Notes: generated by a model from the sequence alone, not told the origin. A DNA stretch of 64,000 nt from JAJPHU01 sp035553375 (GCA_035553375.1 DATNCY010000148.1:49208-113207), one strand, 5' to 3'; shown: positions 40,799 through 48,368, counted from the stretch's first letter. A program made the numbers and translations.

Positions 40799-42598
40799 AT
40801 GGCAAGCGATATGGTTCTCGCGGCGGTGGAAGGTCAACCGGAACGCACCGGAGCAGCGTTGCCGGTGCGTCCGCGCATTTGGCCGGCCGTCGTGCTGGTC
40901 GGACTCTATTGGACGTGCAGCCTCGCCTTGCCGTGGGTGGGGTTAGCCATGTTCATCCAATTTCTCTCGATGTTGGCGTCCGTCGGTCTCTTGCTCCTTA
41001 TCTTCACCGTTTGGTGGTTGACGAATCGGCGCATCCGCGGAACCGATCGTCTGATGATTCTCGGCGCGGCCATCGGGGGCGGCGTTCTCTCGGCGCTGTT
41101 TTCCCACAAGGTCAATCTGGTTGCCTGGCTCCTGATGCTCTTACCGTGGGTGTTCACGAGTTGGACCGTATGGTTGCTCATGGCGCGGAAAATGTCGGCC
41201 CCCACGCGGCAGCGCGGATTGCTGGCGGTTCTCTTTTTGACGTGGGGAGCCTTCACGCTAATTCGCATTGATGGTCTGCGCGGCGATGGGGGGGCGGAAA
41301 TCCGCTGGCGCTGGACGCCAACGCCGGGCGAATTGTACGAGGCGGAACTGGCCCAACGCAGTCGAGAGGCGGCGAGTTTGCCGCCGCTCGCGCCGGCGAA
41401 GGTGTTGAGTATCCAGCCCGGCGATTGGCCGAGCTTTCGCGGAGCCAACCGCGACAGCGTGGTCCGTGACACGCGGATCGCGACGGATTGGAAGACCACG
41501 CCGCCGAAACAACTCTGGCGTCAGCGCGTTGGTCCGGGTTGGTCGTCCGTCTCGATCATCGGCGATCGGCTATTCACCCAGGAACAGCGTGGCCGATCCG
41601 AGGCGGTCGTTTGTCTGGATATGGCGACCGGCCGCGAAATCTGGGCCTACAAGGACGACGCGAGCTTCTCGGACGCCCAAGCCGGCCCCGGTCCGCGTGC
41701 CACGCCCACGTTCGCCGACGGCAGGATTTACGCGCTGGGCGCGACAGGGATTCTGAATTGTTTGGACGCGAGCAGCGGAAAACACAAATGGTCGCGCGAT
41801 GTCCGCGCCGATGCCGGCGCGAAATTGCCCGTGTGGGGTTTTGCGAGTTCGCCGCTCGTCGTGAAAGGCGTAGTGGTTGTCTCCGCGGAGGGCGACGGTC
41901 AAAAGAACCTGTTGGCCTACCGCGCCGATTCGGGTGAGCCGGCGTGGACCGCCGATGTCGGCAAGATCAGCTACGGTTCGCCGCAACCGGCCTCGCTCTT
42001 GGGCGCGGAGCAGATTCTCTTTCTCGGCGCTCGCGGTTTGATCGCCATCGATCCCGATAAGGGAAAGATCCTCTGGGAGATTGGCAATCCGGCGGGACCG
42101 GCGATGCCCCATTCCCTCCAACCGCATCTGATCGGAGCGAGCCAGGTTCTGATTGCGTCCGAAGCCAACGGGACGACGTTGATCGACGTAAAGCGCGACG
42201 GCGACAAATGGACCGCGTCGCAACACTGGAATTCCCGCGCGCTCAAGCCGACCTTCAACGATTTCGTGGTGCATCACGGCTCGATTTACGGGTTCGACGG
42301 CGCAACTTTTTGTTGTGCCGATGTGCAAACGGGCGAACGTCGCTGGAAGGAAGGCCGTTACGATCATGGCCAGGTGTTGCTGTTGGCCGATCAGGATCTC
42401 TTGCTGGTGATCGCGGAAAACGGCGCGGTGATCCTGGTCGCGGCCAATGCCGAGGAACACAAGGAACTCGGCCGCTTCCAGGCCATCAAGGGCAAGACGT
42501 GGAACCATCCCGTGATCGCTCACGGCCGGCTGTATGTACGCAATGCCGAGGAAATAGCTTGCTACGAGCTACCCTCGGCCCCTGACAAGAAGCGATGA
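40799..42598 (+). CDS. PQQ-like beta-propeller membrane protein
   Basis: 599 residues from the ATG at 40799, preceded by CGGAGAG; the frame begins at 40763. Five hydrophobic segments at about 25-160 (VVLVGLYWTCSLALPWVGLA, GVLSALFSHKVNLVAWLLML). Residues 200-595 are repeated beta-propeller blades with the PQQ/pyrrolo-quinoline repeat pattern: GPGWSSVSIIGDRLFTQEQR, VVCLDMATGREIWAYKDDAS, LNCLDASSGKHKWSRDV. This planctomycete-type protein is not a proven dehydrogenase: no catalytic Asp/Cys set of PQQ enzymes was recognised. Probably a periplasmic binding or scaffold propeller anchored in the membrane. Confidence 0.82.
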   Translation: MASDMVLAAVEGQPERTGAALPVRPRIWPAVVLVGLYWTCSLALPWVGLAMFIQFLSMLASVGLLLLIFTVWWLTNRRIRGTDRLMILGAAIGGGVLSALFSHKVNLVAWLLMLLPWVFTSWTVWLLMARKMSAPTRQRGLLAVLFLTWGAFTLIRIDGLRGDGGAEIRWRWTPTPGELYEAELAQRSREAASLPPLAPAKVLSIQPGDWPSFRGANRDSVVRDTRIATDWKTTPPKQLWRQRVGPGWSSVSIIGDRLFTQEQRGRSEAVVCLDMATGREIWAYKDDASFSDAQAGPGPRATPTFADGRIYALGATGILNCLDASSGKHKWSRDVRADAGAKLPVWGFASSPLVVKGVVVVSAEGDGQKNLLAYRADSGEPAWTADVGKISYGSPQPASLLGAEQILFLGARGLIAIDPDKGKILWEIGNPAGPAMPHSLQPHLIGASQVLIASEANGTTLIDVKRDGDKWTASQHWNSRALKPTFNDFVVHHGSIYGFDGATFCCADVQTGERRWKEGRYDHGQVLLLADQDLLLVIAENGAVILVAANAEEHKELGRFQAIKGKTWNHPVIAHGRLYVRNAEEIACYELPSAPDKKR

Positions 42599-42617
42599 GC
42601 AAAAGATTTTGCGATTT
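42599..42617 (+). terminator. Weak Rho-independent terminator
   Basis: GCAAAA-GA-TTTTGC followed by GATTTTT right after the stop of the beta-propeller gene. The stem is short and AT-rich, so efficiency is doubtful. Confidence 0.35.
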
Positions 42618-42723
42618 TTCCTGAACCAATCCGAGCCGCCTCGCGTCTAGTAAATGTGCGATGCGATGATAGATGACATCGTCTGCCTTACCAAGGATAG
42701 AGAGCAATCCAATGTCTCACACG

Positions 42724-42753
42724 TTGAACCAATATGGGGAACGCCAATATATT
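42724..42753 (+). promoter_or_regulatory. Putative promoter of the tRNA array
   Basis: TTGAAC (42724-42729), 18 bases, TATATT (42748-42753). It is the best sigma-70 like match upstream of the array and would start RNA near 42760, giving a leader of about 120 bases before the first tRNA. Confidence 0.45.
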
Positions 42754-42801
42754 GGCCGCGTCGGCGGTCAATGTTTGTGCTGCCGTCTGGTTAATCGTTT
42801 G

Positions 42802-42857
42802 CGTTTGTGACACGGGATGCGATCCTCGCGATTCGCAAGGGCCAGGTGTCACAAACG
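42802..42857 (+). promoter_or_regulatory. Antiterminator-like hairpin in the tRNA leader
   Basis: CGTTTGTGACAC (42802-42813) pairs perfectly with GTGTCACAAACG (42846-42857) around a 32-base loop that can hold a small inner hairpin (GCGA-TCC-TCGC). The right arm includes bases 42846-42852 of the left arm of the terminator that follows, so the two folds exclude each other, as in attenuators and riboswitches. Confidence 0.6.
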
Positions 42858-42875
42858 TGATGCCTGGCTTTTTTT
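42841..42875 (+). terminator. Rho-independent terminator 6 bases before the first tRNA
   Basis: GCCAGGTGTCAC-AAAC-GTGATGCCTGGC forms a 12-bp stem (two G-U pairs) with a 4-base loop, followed by seven T. The first tRNA base is at 42882, leaving no space for a new promoter, so transcription of tRNA-Gln seems to require passing this terminator. Confidence 0.8.
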
Positions 42876-42881
42876 ATTGGA

Positions 42882-42952
42882 TCGGGGATCGGCTAATGGT
42901 AGGCCGCCTCGCTTTGAACGAGGCAATGTTGGTTCGATTCCAACTCCCCGAA
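42882..42952 (+). tRNA. tRNA-Gln (TTG)
   Basis: Acceptor stem TCGGGGA / TCCCCGA (7 bp), anticodon stem CTCG/CGAG with loop CTTTGAA (anticodon TTG), T-arm with loop TTCGATT. No encoded CCA. First gene of the array. Confidence 0.88.
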
Positions 42953-42959
42953 GTGGATT

Positions 42960-43033
42960 GGCTCGGTAGGCAACTGGAAGACCATCCTCTCTCAAAAAGA
43001 GGAATGCTGAGGGTTCAAATCCCTCCTGAGCCA
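42960..43033 (+). tRNA. tRNA-Leu-like (CAA), short variable loop
   Basis: Acceptor GGCTCGG / CTGAGCC (one G-U), discriminator A, anticodon stem CCTCT/AGAGG with loop CTCAAAA (anticodon CAA), T-arm GAGGG-TTCAAAT-CCCTC. The variable region is only about 6 bases, although Leu tRNAs normally carry a long variable arm, and the D-stem is weak. The anticodon says Leu; charging identity is uncertain. Confidence 0.65.
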
Positions 43034-43041
43034 TTGTTGTT

Positions 43042-43123
43042 GTGTCGGCTGGGCATTGGTGAGCCTCCGAGGCTGTAACCCTCGCGCCTTTGGGCTGTGC
43101 AGGTTCAACTCCTGCCCGACACG
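43042..43123 (+). tRNA. tRNA-Tyr (GTA)
   Basis: Acceptor GTGTCGG / CCGACAC, anticodon stem CGAGG/CCTCG with loop CTGTAAC (GTA), long variable arm, T-arm GCAGG-TTCAACT-CCTGC. Class II shape as expected for bacterial Tyr. Confidence 0.9.
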
Positions 43124-43132
43124 CTGAACGAT

Positions 43133-43205
43133 GCCCTCGTGGGCTTGCGGATTGGCCGCCGGGCTTTCAATCCGGAGATCGCGGGTTCAAATCCCGCCGA
43201 GGGTA
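43133..43205 (+). tRNA. tRNA-Glu (TTC)
   Basis: Acceptor GCCCTCG / CGAGGGT (first pair G-U), anticodon stem CCGGG/TCCGG with loop CTTTCAA (TTC), T-arm GCGGG-TTCAAAT-CCCGC. Confidence 0.87.
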
Positions 43206-43220
43206 GTGACCGAGAGAAAT

Positions 43221-43305
43221 GGCCGAGTGGCGGAATGGCAGACGCCCCAGGCTCAGAACCTGGTGTCTTGTAAGGGACGTGCCGGTTCAAGTCCGGCCTC
43301 GGCTA
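43221..43305 (+). tRNA. tRNA-Leu (CAG)
   Basis: Acceptor GGCCGAG / CTCGGCT (first pair G-U), anticodon stem CCAGG/CCTGG with loop CTCAGAA (CAG), long variable arm of the class II type, T-arm GCCGG-TTCAAGT-CCGGC. Confidence 0.88.
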
Positions 43306-43316
43306 CTGACGCGCTG

Positions 43317-43375
43317 GTAGGTGCCGCGAGCCGAGCGGCACTTCTCCGAGTCCGGCTCGGCTCGCCGGACCTACC
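43317..43375. repeat. Palindrome G inside the tRNA array
   Basis: GGTAGGTGCCGCGAGCCGAG near its left end and CTCGGCTCGCCGGACCTACC at its right end are reverse complements with one or two mismatches. It sits in the only long spacer of the array (43306-43399), between tRNA-Leu(CAG) and tRNA-Arg, and may be a processing or pausing site. Confidence 0.8.
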
Positions 43376-43399
43376 TCATGCGGTGACAGCCGTTTATCT

Positions 43400-43470
43400 A
43401 TCCTCGGAGTGTGGCGGAGGCACACAACCCGGCGAAGGTTGGAGATCAGGTTCGACTCCTGACGAGGATA
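43400..43470 (+). tRNA. tRNA-Arg-like (GCG), unusual anticodon loop
   Basis: Acceptor ATCCTCG / CGAGGAT, D-stem GTG/CAC, anticodon stem CAACC/GGTTG, loop CGGCGAA, T-arm TCAGG-TTCGACT-CCTGA. The anticodon reads GCG (Arg), rarely used in bacteria, and position 33 is G where U is nearly universal. Fold is otherwise good. It may be functional, altered, or decaying. Confidence 0.6.
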
Positions 43471-43475
43471 CTGAG

Positions 43476-43548
43476 GCCGGCGAAGCTTAATTGGTTGAGC
43501 AGCGCTTTCGTAAAGCGCCGGATGTGGGTTCGACTCCCACCGCTGGCT
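43476..43548 (+). tRNA. tRNA-Thr (CGT)
   Basis: Acceptor GCCGGCG / CGCTGGC, anticodon stem GCGCT/AGCGC with loop TTCGTAA (CGT), T-arm GTGGG-TTCGACT-CCCAC, discriminator T. Confidence 0.88.
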
Positions 43549-43558
43549 TTGTAATGGT

Positions 43559-43629
43559 GATGCCGGGGCCGGACGGCGAGGCACCCGCCTGCAAAGCGGG
43601 ACAACCGGGTTCAACTCCCGGAGGCATCT
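43559..43629 (+). tRNA. tRNA-Cys (GCA)
   Basis: Acceptor GATGCCG / AGGCATC (last pair mismatched), anticodon stem CCCGC/GCGGG with loop CTGCAAA (GCA), T-arm CCGGG-TTCAACT-CCCGG, discriminator T, the usual Cys identity base. Confidence 0.87.
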
Positions 43630-43638
43630 CTGAATAGT

Positions 43639-43711
43639 GCGTCCATGACGTAATTTGGCAGCGTACCACCTCGCCAGGGTGGAGGTGTGGGTTCAAATCC
43701 CACTGGACGCT
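43639..43711 (+). tRNA. tRNA-Gly (GCC), C at position 33
   Basis: Acceptor GCGTCCA / TGGACGC, D-stem ACG/CGT, anticodon stem CCACC/GGTGG with loop TCGCCAG, T-arm GTGGG-TTCAAAT-CCCAC. Anticodon GCC, but position 33 is C instead of U. Confidence 0.75.
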
Positions 43712-43727
43712 TTGCATGGGCATCGAA

Positions 43728-43800
43728 TGTCCCGAAGCACAATAGGTTGTGCAACCGCCTGTTAAGCGGAGGGTTGCAGGTTCGAGTCCTGCCGGGACAG
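43728..43800 (+). tRNA. tRNA-Asn (GTT)
   Basis: Acceptor TGTCCCG / CGGGACA, discriminator G, anticodon stem CCGC/GCGG with loop CTGTTAA (GTT), T-arm GCAGG-TTCGAGT-CCTGC. The matching synthetase gene asnS is 11 kb downstream. Confidence 0.88.
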
Positions 43801-43807
43801 CTGCGAC

Positions 43808-43895
43808 GGAAGGGCGAGCCAACAGGCATGATGGCACCCGCTTGGAAAGTGGGCGAGGCGTGAGTCTCTTGCAGGTTCGAGTCCTGTCCCTTCCG
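43808..43895 (+). tRNA. tRNA-Ser (GGA)
   Basis: Acceptor GGAAGGG / CCCTTCC, discriminator G, anticodon stem CCCGC/GTGGG with loop TTGGAAA (GGA), long variable arm (class II), T-arm GCAGG-TTCGAGT-CCTGT. Confidence 0.88.
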
Positions 43896-43900
43896 CTTCT

Positions 43901-43972
43901 CCAGCCGTGGCCGAGCGGCGAGGCACCTGTCTGATATGCAGGGCGAAGCAGGTTCAACTCCTGCCGGCTGGA
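43901..43972 (+). tRNA. tRNA-Ile (GAT)
   Basis: Acceptor CCAGCCG / CGGCTGG, discriminator A, anticodon stem CCTGT/GCAGG with loop CTGATAT (GAT), T-arm GCAGG-TTCAACT-CCTGC. It starts 5 bases after tRNA-Ser and is not linked to an rRNA operon, the usual home of tRNA-Ile(GAT). Confidence 0.85.
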
Positions 43973-44005
43973 CTGCGCGAGACCAGACTATTTCGACGAA
44001 AACAA

Positions 44006-44077
44006 GACCCTGTGGTCCAACGGCGACGACGCCTGGATGACACTCAGGCAACGATGGTTCGACTCCATCCAGGGTCA
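44006..44077 (+). tRNA. tRNA-Val (GAC)
   Basis: Acceptor GACCCTG / CAGGGTC, discriminator A, anticodon stem CCTGG/TCAGG with loop ATGACAC (GAC), T-arm GATGG-TTCGACT-CCATC. Last tRNA of the array; a CCTGTC-GACAGG hairpin follows near 44099. Confidence 0.87.
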
Positions 44078-44148
44078 TGGCAAGAACGAACCGTTCGTCC
44101 TGTCGCGGTGACAGGCTTCATCGGGTTATTCGGTTGCTATTCCGGCTC

Positions 44149-45546
44149 TCAGGCCAGAATGTCACGAACCACATTGCCGTACACATCCGTCAGCCGGAAA
44201 TCGCGGCCGGCGTGGCGATAGGTCAGGCGCTCGTGATCCAGGCCGAGAAGGTGCAGAATTGTGGCGTGGAAGTCGTGGACGTGGACTTTATTCTCGGCGA
44301 CGGTCGCGCCGATGTCGTCGGATTGCCCGTAGGCGAGACCGCCCTTAACACCGCCGCCGGCGAGCCAAGAAGAGAAGACAGCGGGATGATGGCCGCGCCC
44401 CTTCGGACCATCCTGACCCGGTGTGCGGCCAAACTCGGTCGTCCACACAACCAAGGTATCATCGAGCAAGCCGCGACGCTTCAGGTCTTGCAGCAGCGCG
44501 GCGATGGGCCGATCGATTTTCTTCGCCAACGGCTCATGGGCGATCATGTCGCCGTGCGAGTCCCAATTATTGGAAGCGCCAGAGTCAATTAGTTCGATAA
44601 AACGCACACCGCGCTCGGCCAGCCGCCGTGCGGTTAGGCATTGCCAGGCAAACCCATCCGTCTGACCGCGTTTCAGTCCGTAGAGGCGAAGTGTTTCATC
44701 GGTTTCGCGTGACAGGTCGAAAGCCTCCGGAGCCTCGAACTGCATACGGAAGGCCGTCTCGAAAGTGCGAACGCGGGCGGCCAGGTTGGAATCGTTGCCG
44801 TTACGCTGCAAGTGCGCGCGGTTCAGAGCGCCCGCTAGACCCAATTCCAATTCCTGCAAGTCGGACGTGGCCGGCTGGCGGCGGACGTTGGGAATGGGTT
44901 TGTCGCCGGGAAGGACGCGCGTGCCTTGATGATAGGCGGGCAAAAAATCGTTGCCCCAAACCTGAGTACCGGCGTAGGGCAGATACGGAGCGATGACGAC
45001 GAAGGAAGGCAGGTTCTGATTGAGCGTGCCCAGGCCGTAGCTGACCCACGAGCCGAGGCTGGGGCGCGTGAAGAAAAACGAGCCGGTATGGATGGCGAGG
45101 GTGGCCTGAAAATGCTCGTTGTTGTCGGTGTTCATCGAGCGGATCAGGCAAATGTCATCCATGCGTTCGCGGAGGTGTGGAAAGAGATCGCTGACCATCG
45201 TTCCGCAGCGACCGCCGGGGCGGAACGTCCAGCGCGGCCGAACCAGGGGCCGTTTCTCCAGAGACAGACCGCCGCCGACGCCCATCGTCTTACCGTCGGC
45301 GCTGGCGATCAGTTTGGGTTTGTGATCGAATGTGTCCATGTGTGAGACGCCGCCGGTGCTGAATAGCAGAATGATACGTTTCGCCTTGGGCGCGAAGTGC
45401 GGCTTCTTCGACGCCAGCGGGTCGGCTGCCGGTGGCGGAGCATCAGCGGCGAGCAGTTCGGAGAGAATGCCCGGCAATAGCAGCGAGCCTCCAGCCAGGG
45501 AACGCAGAACCTCACGGCGGCTGGGAGTGCGAAGAGGAGTAAACAT
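44149..45546 (-). CDS. DUF1501 domain protein, Tat-exported
   Basis: 465 residues. N-terminus SRREVLRSLAGGSLLLPGIL is a twin-arginine-type signal. The body has the alkaline-phosphatase-like fold pattern of DUF1501: RIILLFSTGGVSHMDTFDHK, LLDDTLVVWTTEFGRTPGQD, KGRGHHPAVFSSWLAGGGVK. Such proteins are very numerous in planctomycetes and occur as partners of DUF1549/DUF1553 proteins, here 79 bases upstream on the same strand. Probably a periplasmic metal-dependent hydrolase, substrate unknown (sulfate- or phosphate-ester of polysaccharide is often supposed). Confidence 0.92.
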   Translation of the reverse strand: MFTPLRTPSRREVLRSLAGGSLLLPGILSELLAADAPPPAADPLASKKPHFAPKAKRIILLFSTGGVSHMDTFDHKPKLIASADGKTMGVGGGLSLEKRPLVRPRWTFRPGGRCGTMVSDLFPHLRERMDDICLIRSMNTDNNEHFQATLAIHTGSFFFTRPSLGSWVSYGLGTLNQNLPSFVVIAPYLPYAGTQVWGNDFLPAYHQGTRVLPGDKPIPNVRRQPATSDLQELELGLAGALNRAHLQRNGNDSNLAARVRTFETAFRMQFEAPEAFDLSRETDETLRLYGLKRGQTDGFAWQCLTARRLAERGVRFIELIDSGASNNWDSHGDMIAHEPLAKKIDRPIAALLQDLKRRGLLDDTLVVWTTEFGRTPGQDGPKGRGHHPAVFSSWLAGGGVKGGLAYGQSDDIGATVAENKVHVHDFHATILHLLGLDHERLTYRHAGRDFRLTDVYGNVVRDILA

Positions 45547-45574
45547 GGGACCTCGCTCAGAGTCTGCTCCGTAA

Positions 45575-45609
45575 GCCCCTCTCCCCCTGTACTCAGGGGG
45601 AGAGGGGAG
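45575..45609. repeat. Palindromic repeat family F, copy 3
   Basis: AGCCCCTCTCCCCCTGTACT followed by CAGGGGGAGAGGGGAG, a hairpin between the two genes of the DUF1501 operon. Confidence 0.85.
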
Positions 45610-45625
45610 CTTAGGGGACAGACTC

Positions 45626-48088
45626 TCAGTTGACGTAGACGAACTCGTTACTCAGAAACAAGCCGCGGGCGAAACTCTCCCAAATGCGGGCGTTCTGCTG
45701 GGGCGGCGAAACGCCTGCGGCCTGGAGCCTGGCGCGCACGCGATCGAGGAATGCCAACGCCTCCGATCGTTCGGCATCGCTGGGGAGACGACCGAAGGCC
45801 AGACGGTAGGCACGGTCGATGCGTCCGGCATCCTTAGGCCGCTCAGCGCGAAGGCGAGCGGCGAATTTCCGTGCCTGCGTGTGGACGAAGGGATCGTTCA
45901 TCAGATAGAGCGCTTGCAGCGGCGTCGTGCTGGTCGCACGCACGGCGACGTTGGCGTTGGTGTCGGCACCGTCGAAGAGCGCGAGAAACGGATGGCGCTG
46001 GATGCGCTGCGTCATCAGGTAGACGCTGCGGCGGTCGCTGTCGTAGACGGCCTTGAACGGGTTGTGCTGCGTGAAGTTCCAGGTCGGCACGGCGGGGAAC
46101 GGGTGCGGGCCGGCCGGCGTGCGGTCGAGGCCGCCGCTGACGACGAGCAGGGTATCGCGGATCGACTCCGCATCGAGACGGCGGCGCGAGAAACGCCAGA
46201 GAAAATCATTGTTCACATCGAGGCGAGCGTTGGCAGCGTCGTCGCGGCTGGACATCTGGTAGCTGCGTGACAGCATGATAAGCCGGTGCATCGCCTTGAC
46301 CGACCAGCCGCCGGCGATGAAACGCCGGGCCAGGTAATCGAGCAGCTGCGGATGCGTCGGCGGCCGACCTTGCTTGCCGAAATCGTTCGGTGTCTGCACC
46401 AGCCCCTTGCCGAAATGATATTGCCAAACGCGGTTGACCATGACGCGCGCCGTCAGCGGGTTGGCCGGATCGGTCAGCCAGCGCGCCAACTCCAACCGGC
46501 CGCTGCCCTTCACCTCGTGGGGCAGCGACTGTCCGCCCAACAGCAGCGGAAAGCGCCGCGGCACCTCCTTGCCCAGTCGTTCCGGGTCGCCCTTGATTTG
46601 CACGCGGGCGCTGCCGACCTTGTGACGCCCCTTGTTCTCTCCCTCGGCCACGGCGTAGGCCAACTCGACCGGCAGCGGTTCCTTGGCGAGCCGATCGCGC
46701 ACCTTCTTCGCCTCGCGCACCGCCTTGGTTAACCCTTCCGCCCGCTTCTTGGCTTGCGCGTCGCGCGCCTTCGATGCAATGGCCTGCTCGCCTTCGAGTC
46801 GCTTGATCTCCGCGTCCTGATGGGCCAGTCGCTTTTTTCGCTCGGCGCGAACACGGTCCTGTTCCTCCGGCGACGCCAGCGGAACCAGATTTTTCGGCAC
46901 CTTATCCAACTCGGTGCCCGCCCAGGGATAGCGTGTACTCTGGAAGAAGCCGTACAGTGCGTAGTAGTCCTCCTGAGTGATCGGATCGAATTTGTGATCG
47001 TGGCAGCGGGAGCAATTGATGGTCAGCCCCAGCACGGTCCGGCCGAGGTTGTCGATGGTGTCTTCGATGGTCAAATACCACGGATAACGGGCATCTTCAT
47101 AGGAGCCGAAACGGTGGGCATTGGCTAGGTAGCCGGTGGACAAGATCTTGTCGCGGCGATCTTGCGCATCGCTCGCAGGCATCAGGTCGCCTGCCAGTTG
47201 TTCGCGGAGAAACTGATCGTAGGGCTTATCGCGGTTGAAGGCGCGGATTACCCAATCGCGATATTTGTAAAGTTGGGGGACGGGATAATCCGAGTTGTCG
47301 CCGGCGGTATCGGCGTAGCGCACGAGGTCGAGCCAGTGCCGGCCCCAGCGCTCGCCGTAGGCCGGCGAGGCCAGCAGCCGATCGACCACCTTCACGAAAG
47401 CGTCGCGCGATTCGTCGGCCAAAAAGGCATCGATCTCTTCGGGCGTCGGCGGCAAACCCGTCAGGTCATAGGTTGCCCGGCGAATAAGGCTGTGCCGGTC
47501 GGCCGGCTCGACGGGATGCAAGCCGTGTTGCTCTATCCGCGCCAGCACGAAGTGATCGAGCGAATTGCGTGGCCAATCCTTGTCGCGCACCGCAGGCAGC
47601 GGCGGATCGACCACCGGCCGAAATGCCCAGTGATTTTGGCGGGCCTGCTCCCAATCGCGTTCCACCGTCCGCGTCGGAACAGTTGCCGGCCAGGACGCTC
47701 CCTGCTTGATCCATTGGCTGAGCGCGGCCACTTCCTCGGCCTTGAGTTTGCTCTTGGGCGGCATCTTTGGCCCTTCGTGGTTGACGGCGCGAAGAAGCAA
47801 ACTCTCTTTCGGCTTGCCGGGAAGGATCGCCGGCCCCGAATCGCCGCCCTGTCGCAAGGCGGTGGCCGAATCGACACGGAGGCCGCCTTTCTGCTTCTCG
47901 GCCCCGTGGCAACGAAAACAGTGGGTGGCCAGCAAGGGGCGAATTTTAACCTCGAAAAACTCGACTTGAGAAGGTGGCACGGCAGGCTTGATTTGTTCTG
48001 CCCCAACCGGCGGAACCATTCCCAGCAATCCCATTACCCCGGCGAGAATCTTCCAGCGATACACAGGATTTCTCCTCTCCTTCAGCAA
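45626..48088 (-). CDS. Cytochrome c (PSC1) / DUF1549 / DUF1553 protein
   Basis: 820 residues. A signal peptide at about 12-30, then a PSC1-type haem c domain with the CXXCH motif in ATHCFRCHGAEKQKGGLRVD and the distal Met ligand in NHEGPKMPPKSKLKAEEVAA. DUF1549 follows (LDHFVLARIEQHGLHPVEPA, ERWGRHWLDLVRYADTAGDN), then a second CXXCH (NCSRCHDHKFDPITQEDYYA) and DUF1553 in the C-terminal third (TARVMVNRVWQYHFGKGLVQ, RRRLDAESIRDTLLVVSGGL). Periplasmic; a partner of the DUF1501 protein next to it. Likely part of planctomycete polymer or glycan oxidation; the reaction is not established. Confidence 0.92.
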   Translation of the reverse strand: MLKERRNPVYRWKILAGVMGLLGMVPPVGAEQIKPAVPPSQVEFFEVKIRPLLATHCFRCHGAEKQKGGLRVDSATALRQGGDSGPAILPGKPKESLLLRAVNHEGPKMPPKSKLKAEEVAALSQWIKQGASWPATVPTRTVERDWEQARQNHWAFRPVVDPPLPAVRDKDWPRNSLDHFVLARIEQHGLHPVEPADRHSLIRRATYDLTGLPPTPEEIDAFLADESRDAFVKVVDRLLASPAYGERWGRHWLDLVRYADTAGDNSDYPVPQLYKYRDWVIRAFNRDKPYDQFLREQLAGDLMPASDAQDRRDKILSTGYLANAHRFGSYEDARYPWYLTIEDTIDNLGRTVLGLTINCSRCHDHKFDPITQEDYYALYGFFQSTRYPWAGTELDKVPKNLVPLASPEEQDRVRAERKKRLAHQDAEIKRLEGEQAIASKARDAQAKKRAEGLTKAVREAKKVRDRLAKEPLPVELAYAVAEGENKGRHKVGSARVQIKGDPERLGKEVPRRFPLLLGGQSLPHEVKGSGRLELARWLTDPANPLTARVMVNRVWQYHFGKGLVQTPNDFGKQGRPPTHPQLLDYLARRFIAGGWSVKAMHRLIMLSRSYQMSSRDDAANARLDVNNDFLWRFSRRRLDAESIRDTLLVVSGGLDRTPAGPHPFPAVPTWNFTQHNPFKAVYDSDRRSVYLMTQRIQRHPFLALFDGADTNANVAVRATSTTPLQALYLMNDPFVHTQARKFAARLRAERPKDAGRIDRAYRLAFGRLPSDAERSEALAFLDRVRARLQAAGVSPPQQNARIWESFARGLFLSNEFVYVN

Positions 48089-48150
48089 GAGGCGGATAAC
48101 GCGAATGCGGCAGGCGATGGTAGGCAGACGGGTGCGCGAATCGTTTCTGG

Positions 48151-48323
48151 TATTGTTTTTTCGTTAGCCCAGCCCTTCAGGGCTGGGGAAGGGAGTAGCG
48201 GTGGATTGATTGGGCCTCTAGGCCCTCCGCCATCCAGGCGTTGCGACCGGGAGGGGCTGAAGCCCCAAACCCGCGCCGGACCACAATCCCCAGCCCTAAA
48301 GGGCTGGGCTAACGAAAAATACC
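48151..48323. repeat. Large inverted repeat E
   Basis: Left arm GTATTGTTTTTTCGTTAGCC then CAGCCCTTCAGGGCTGGGG; right arm CCCCAGCCCTAAAGGGCTGGG then CTAACGAAAAATAC. The 95-base centre has two further small hairpins (GGGCCTCTAGGCCC, GGGGCTGAAGCCCC). The overall form is a cloverleaf-like palindrome and could be a mobile or formerly mobile unit. Confidence 0.8.
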
Positions 48324-48368
48324 ACAATCCGCACAGAACCCTTGGCAGACCAACTTCTGGCAGTTCGC

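Noticed and set aside
42599..42881. T-box riboswitch before the tRNA array
   Set aside because: The conserved T-box and specifier-loop motifs are absent; only competing hairpins are visible.
42734..43078. Open frame of 114 residues over the leader and first tRNAs
   Set aside because: It runs through the terminator and three tRNA genes, has no ribosome site and no protein-like composition after the leader.
43306..43399. A fourteenth tRNA in the long spacer
   Set aside because: The spacer folds as a simple palindrome and lacks T-arm and anticodon-arm signatures.
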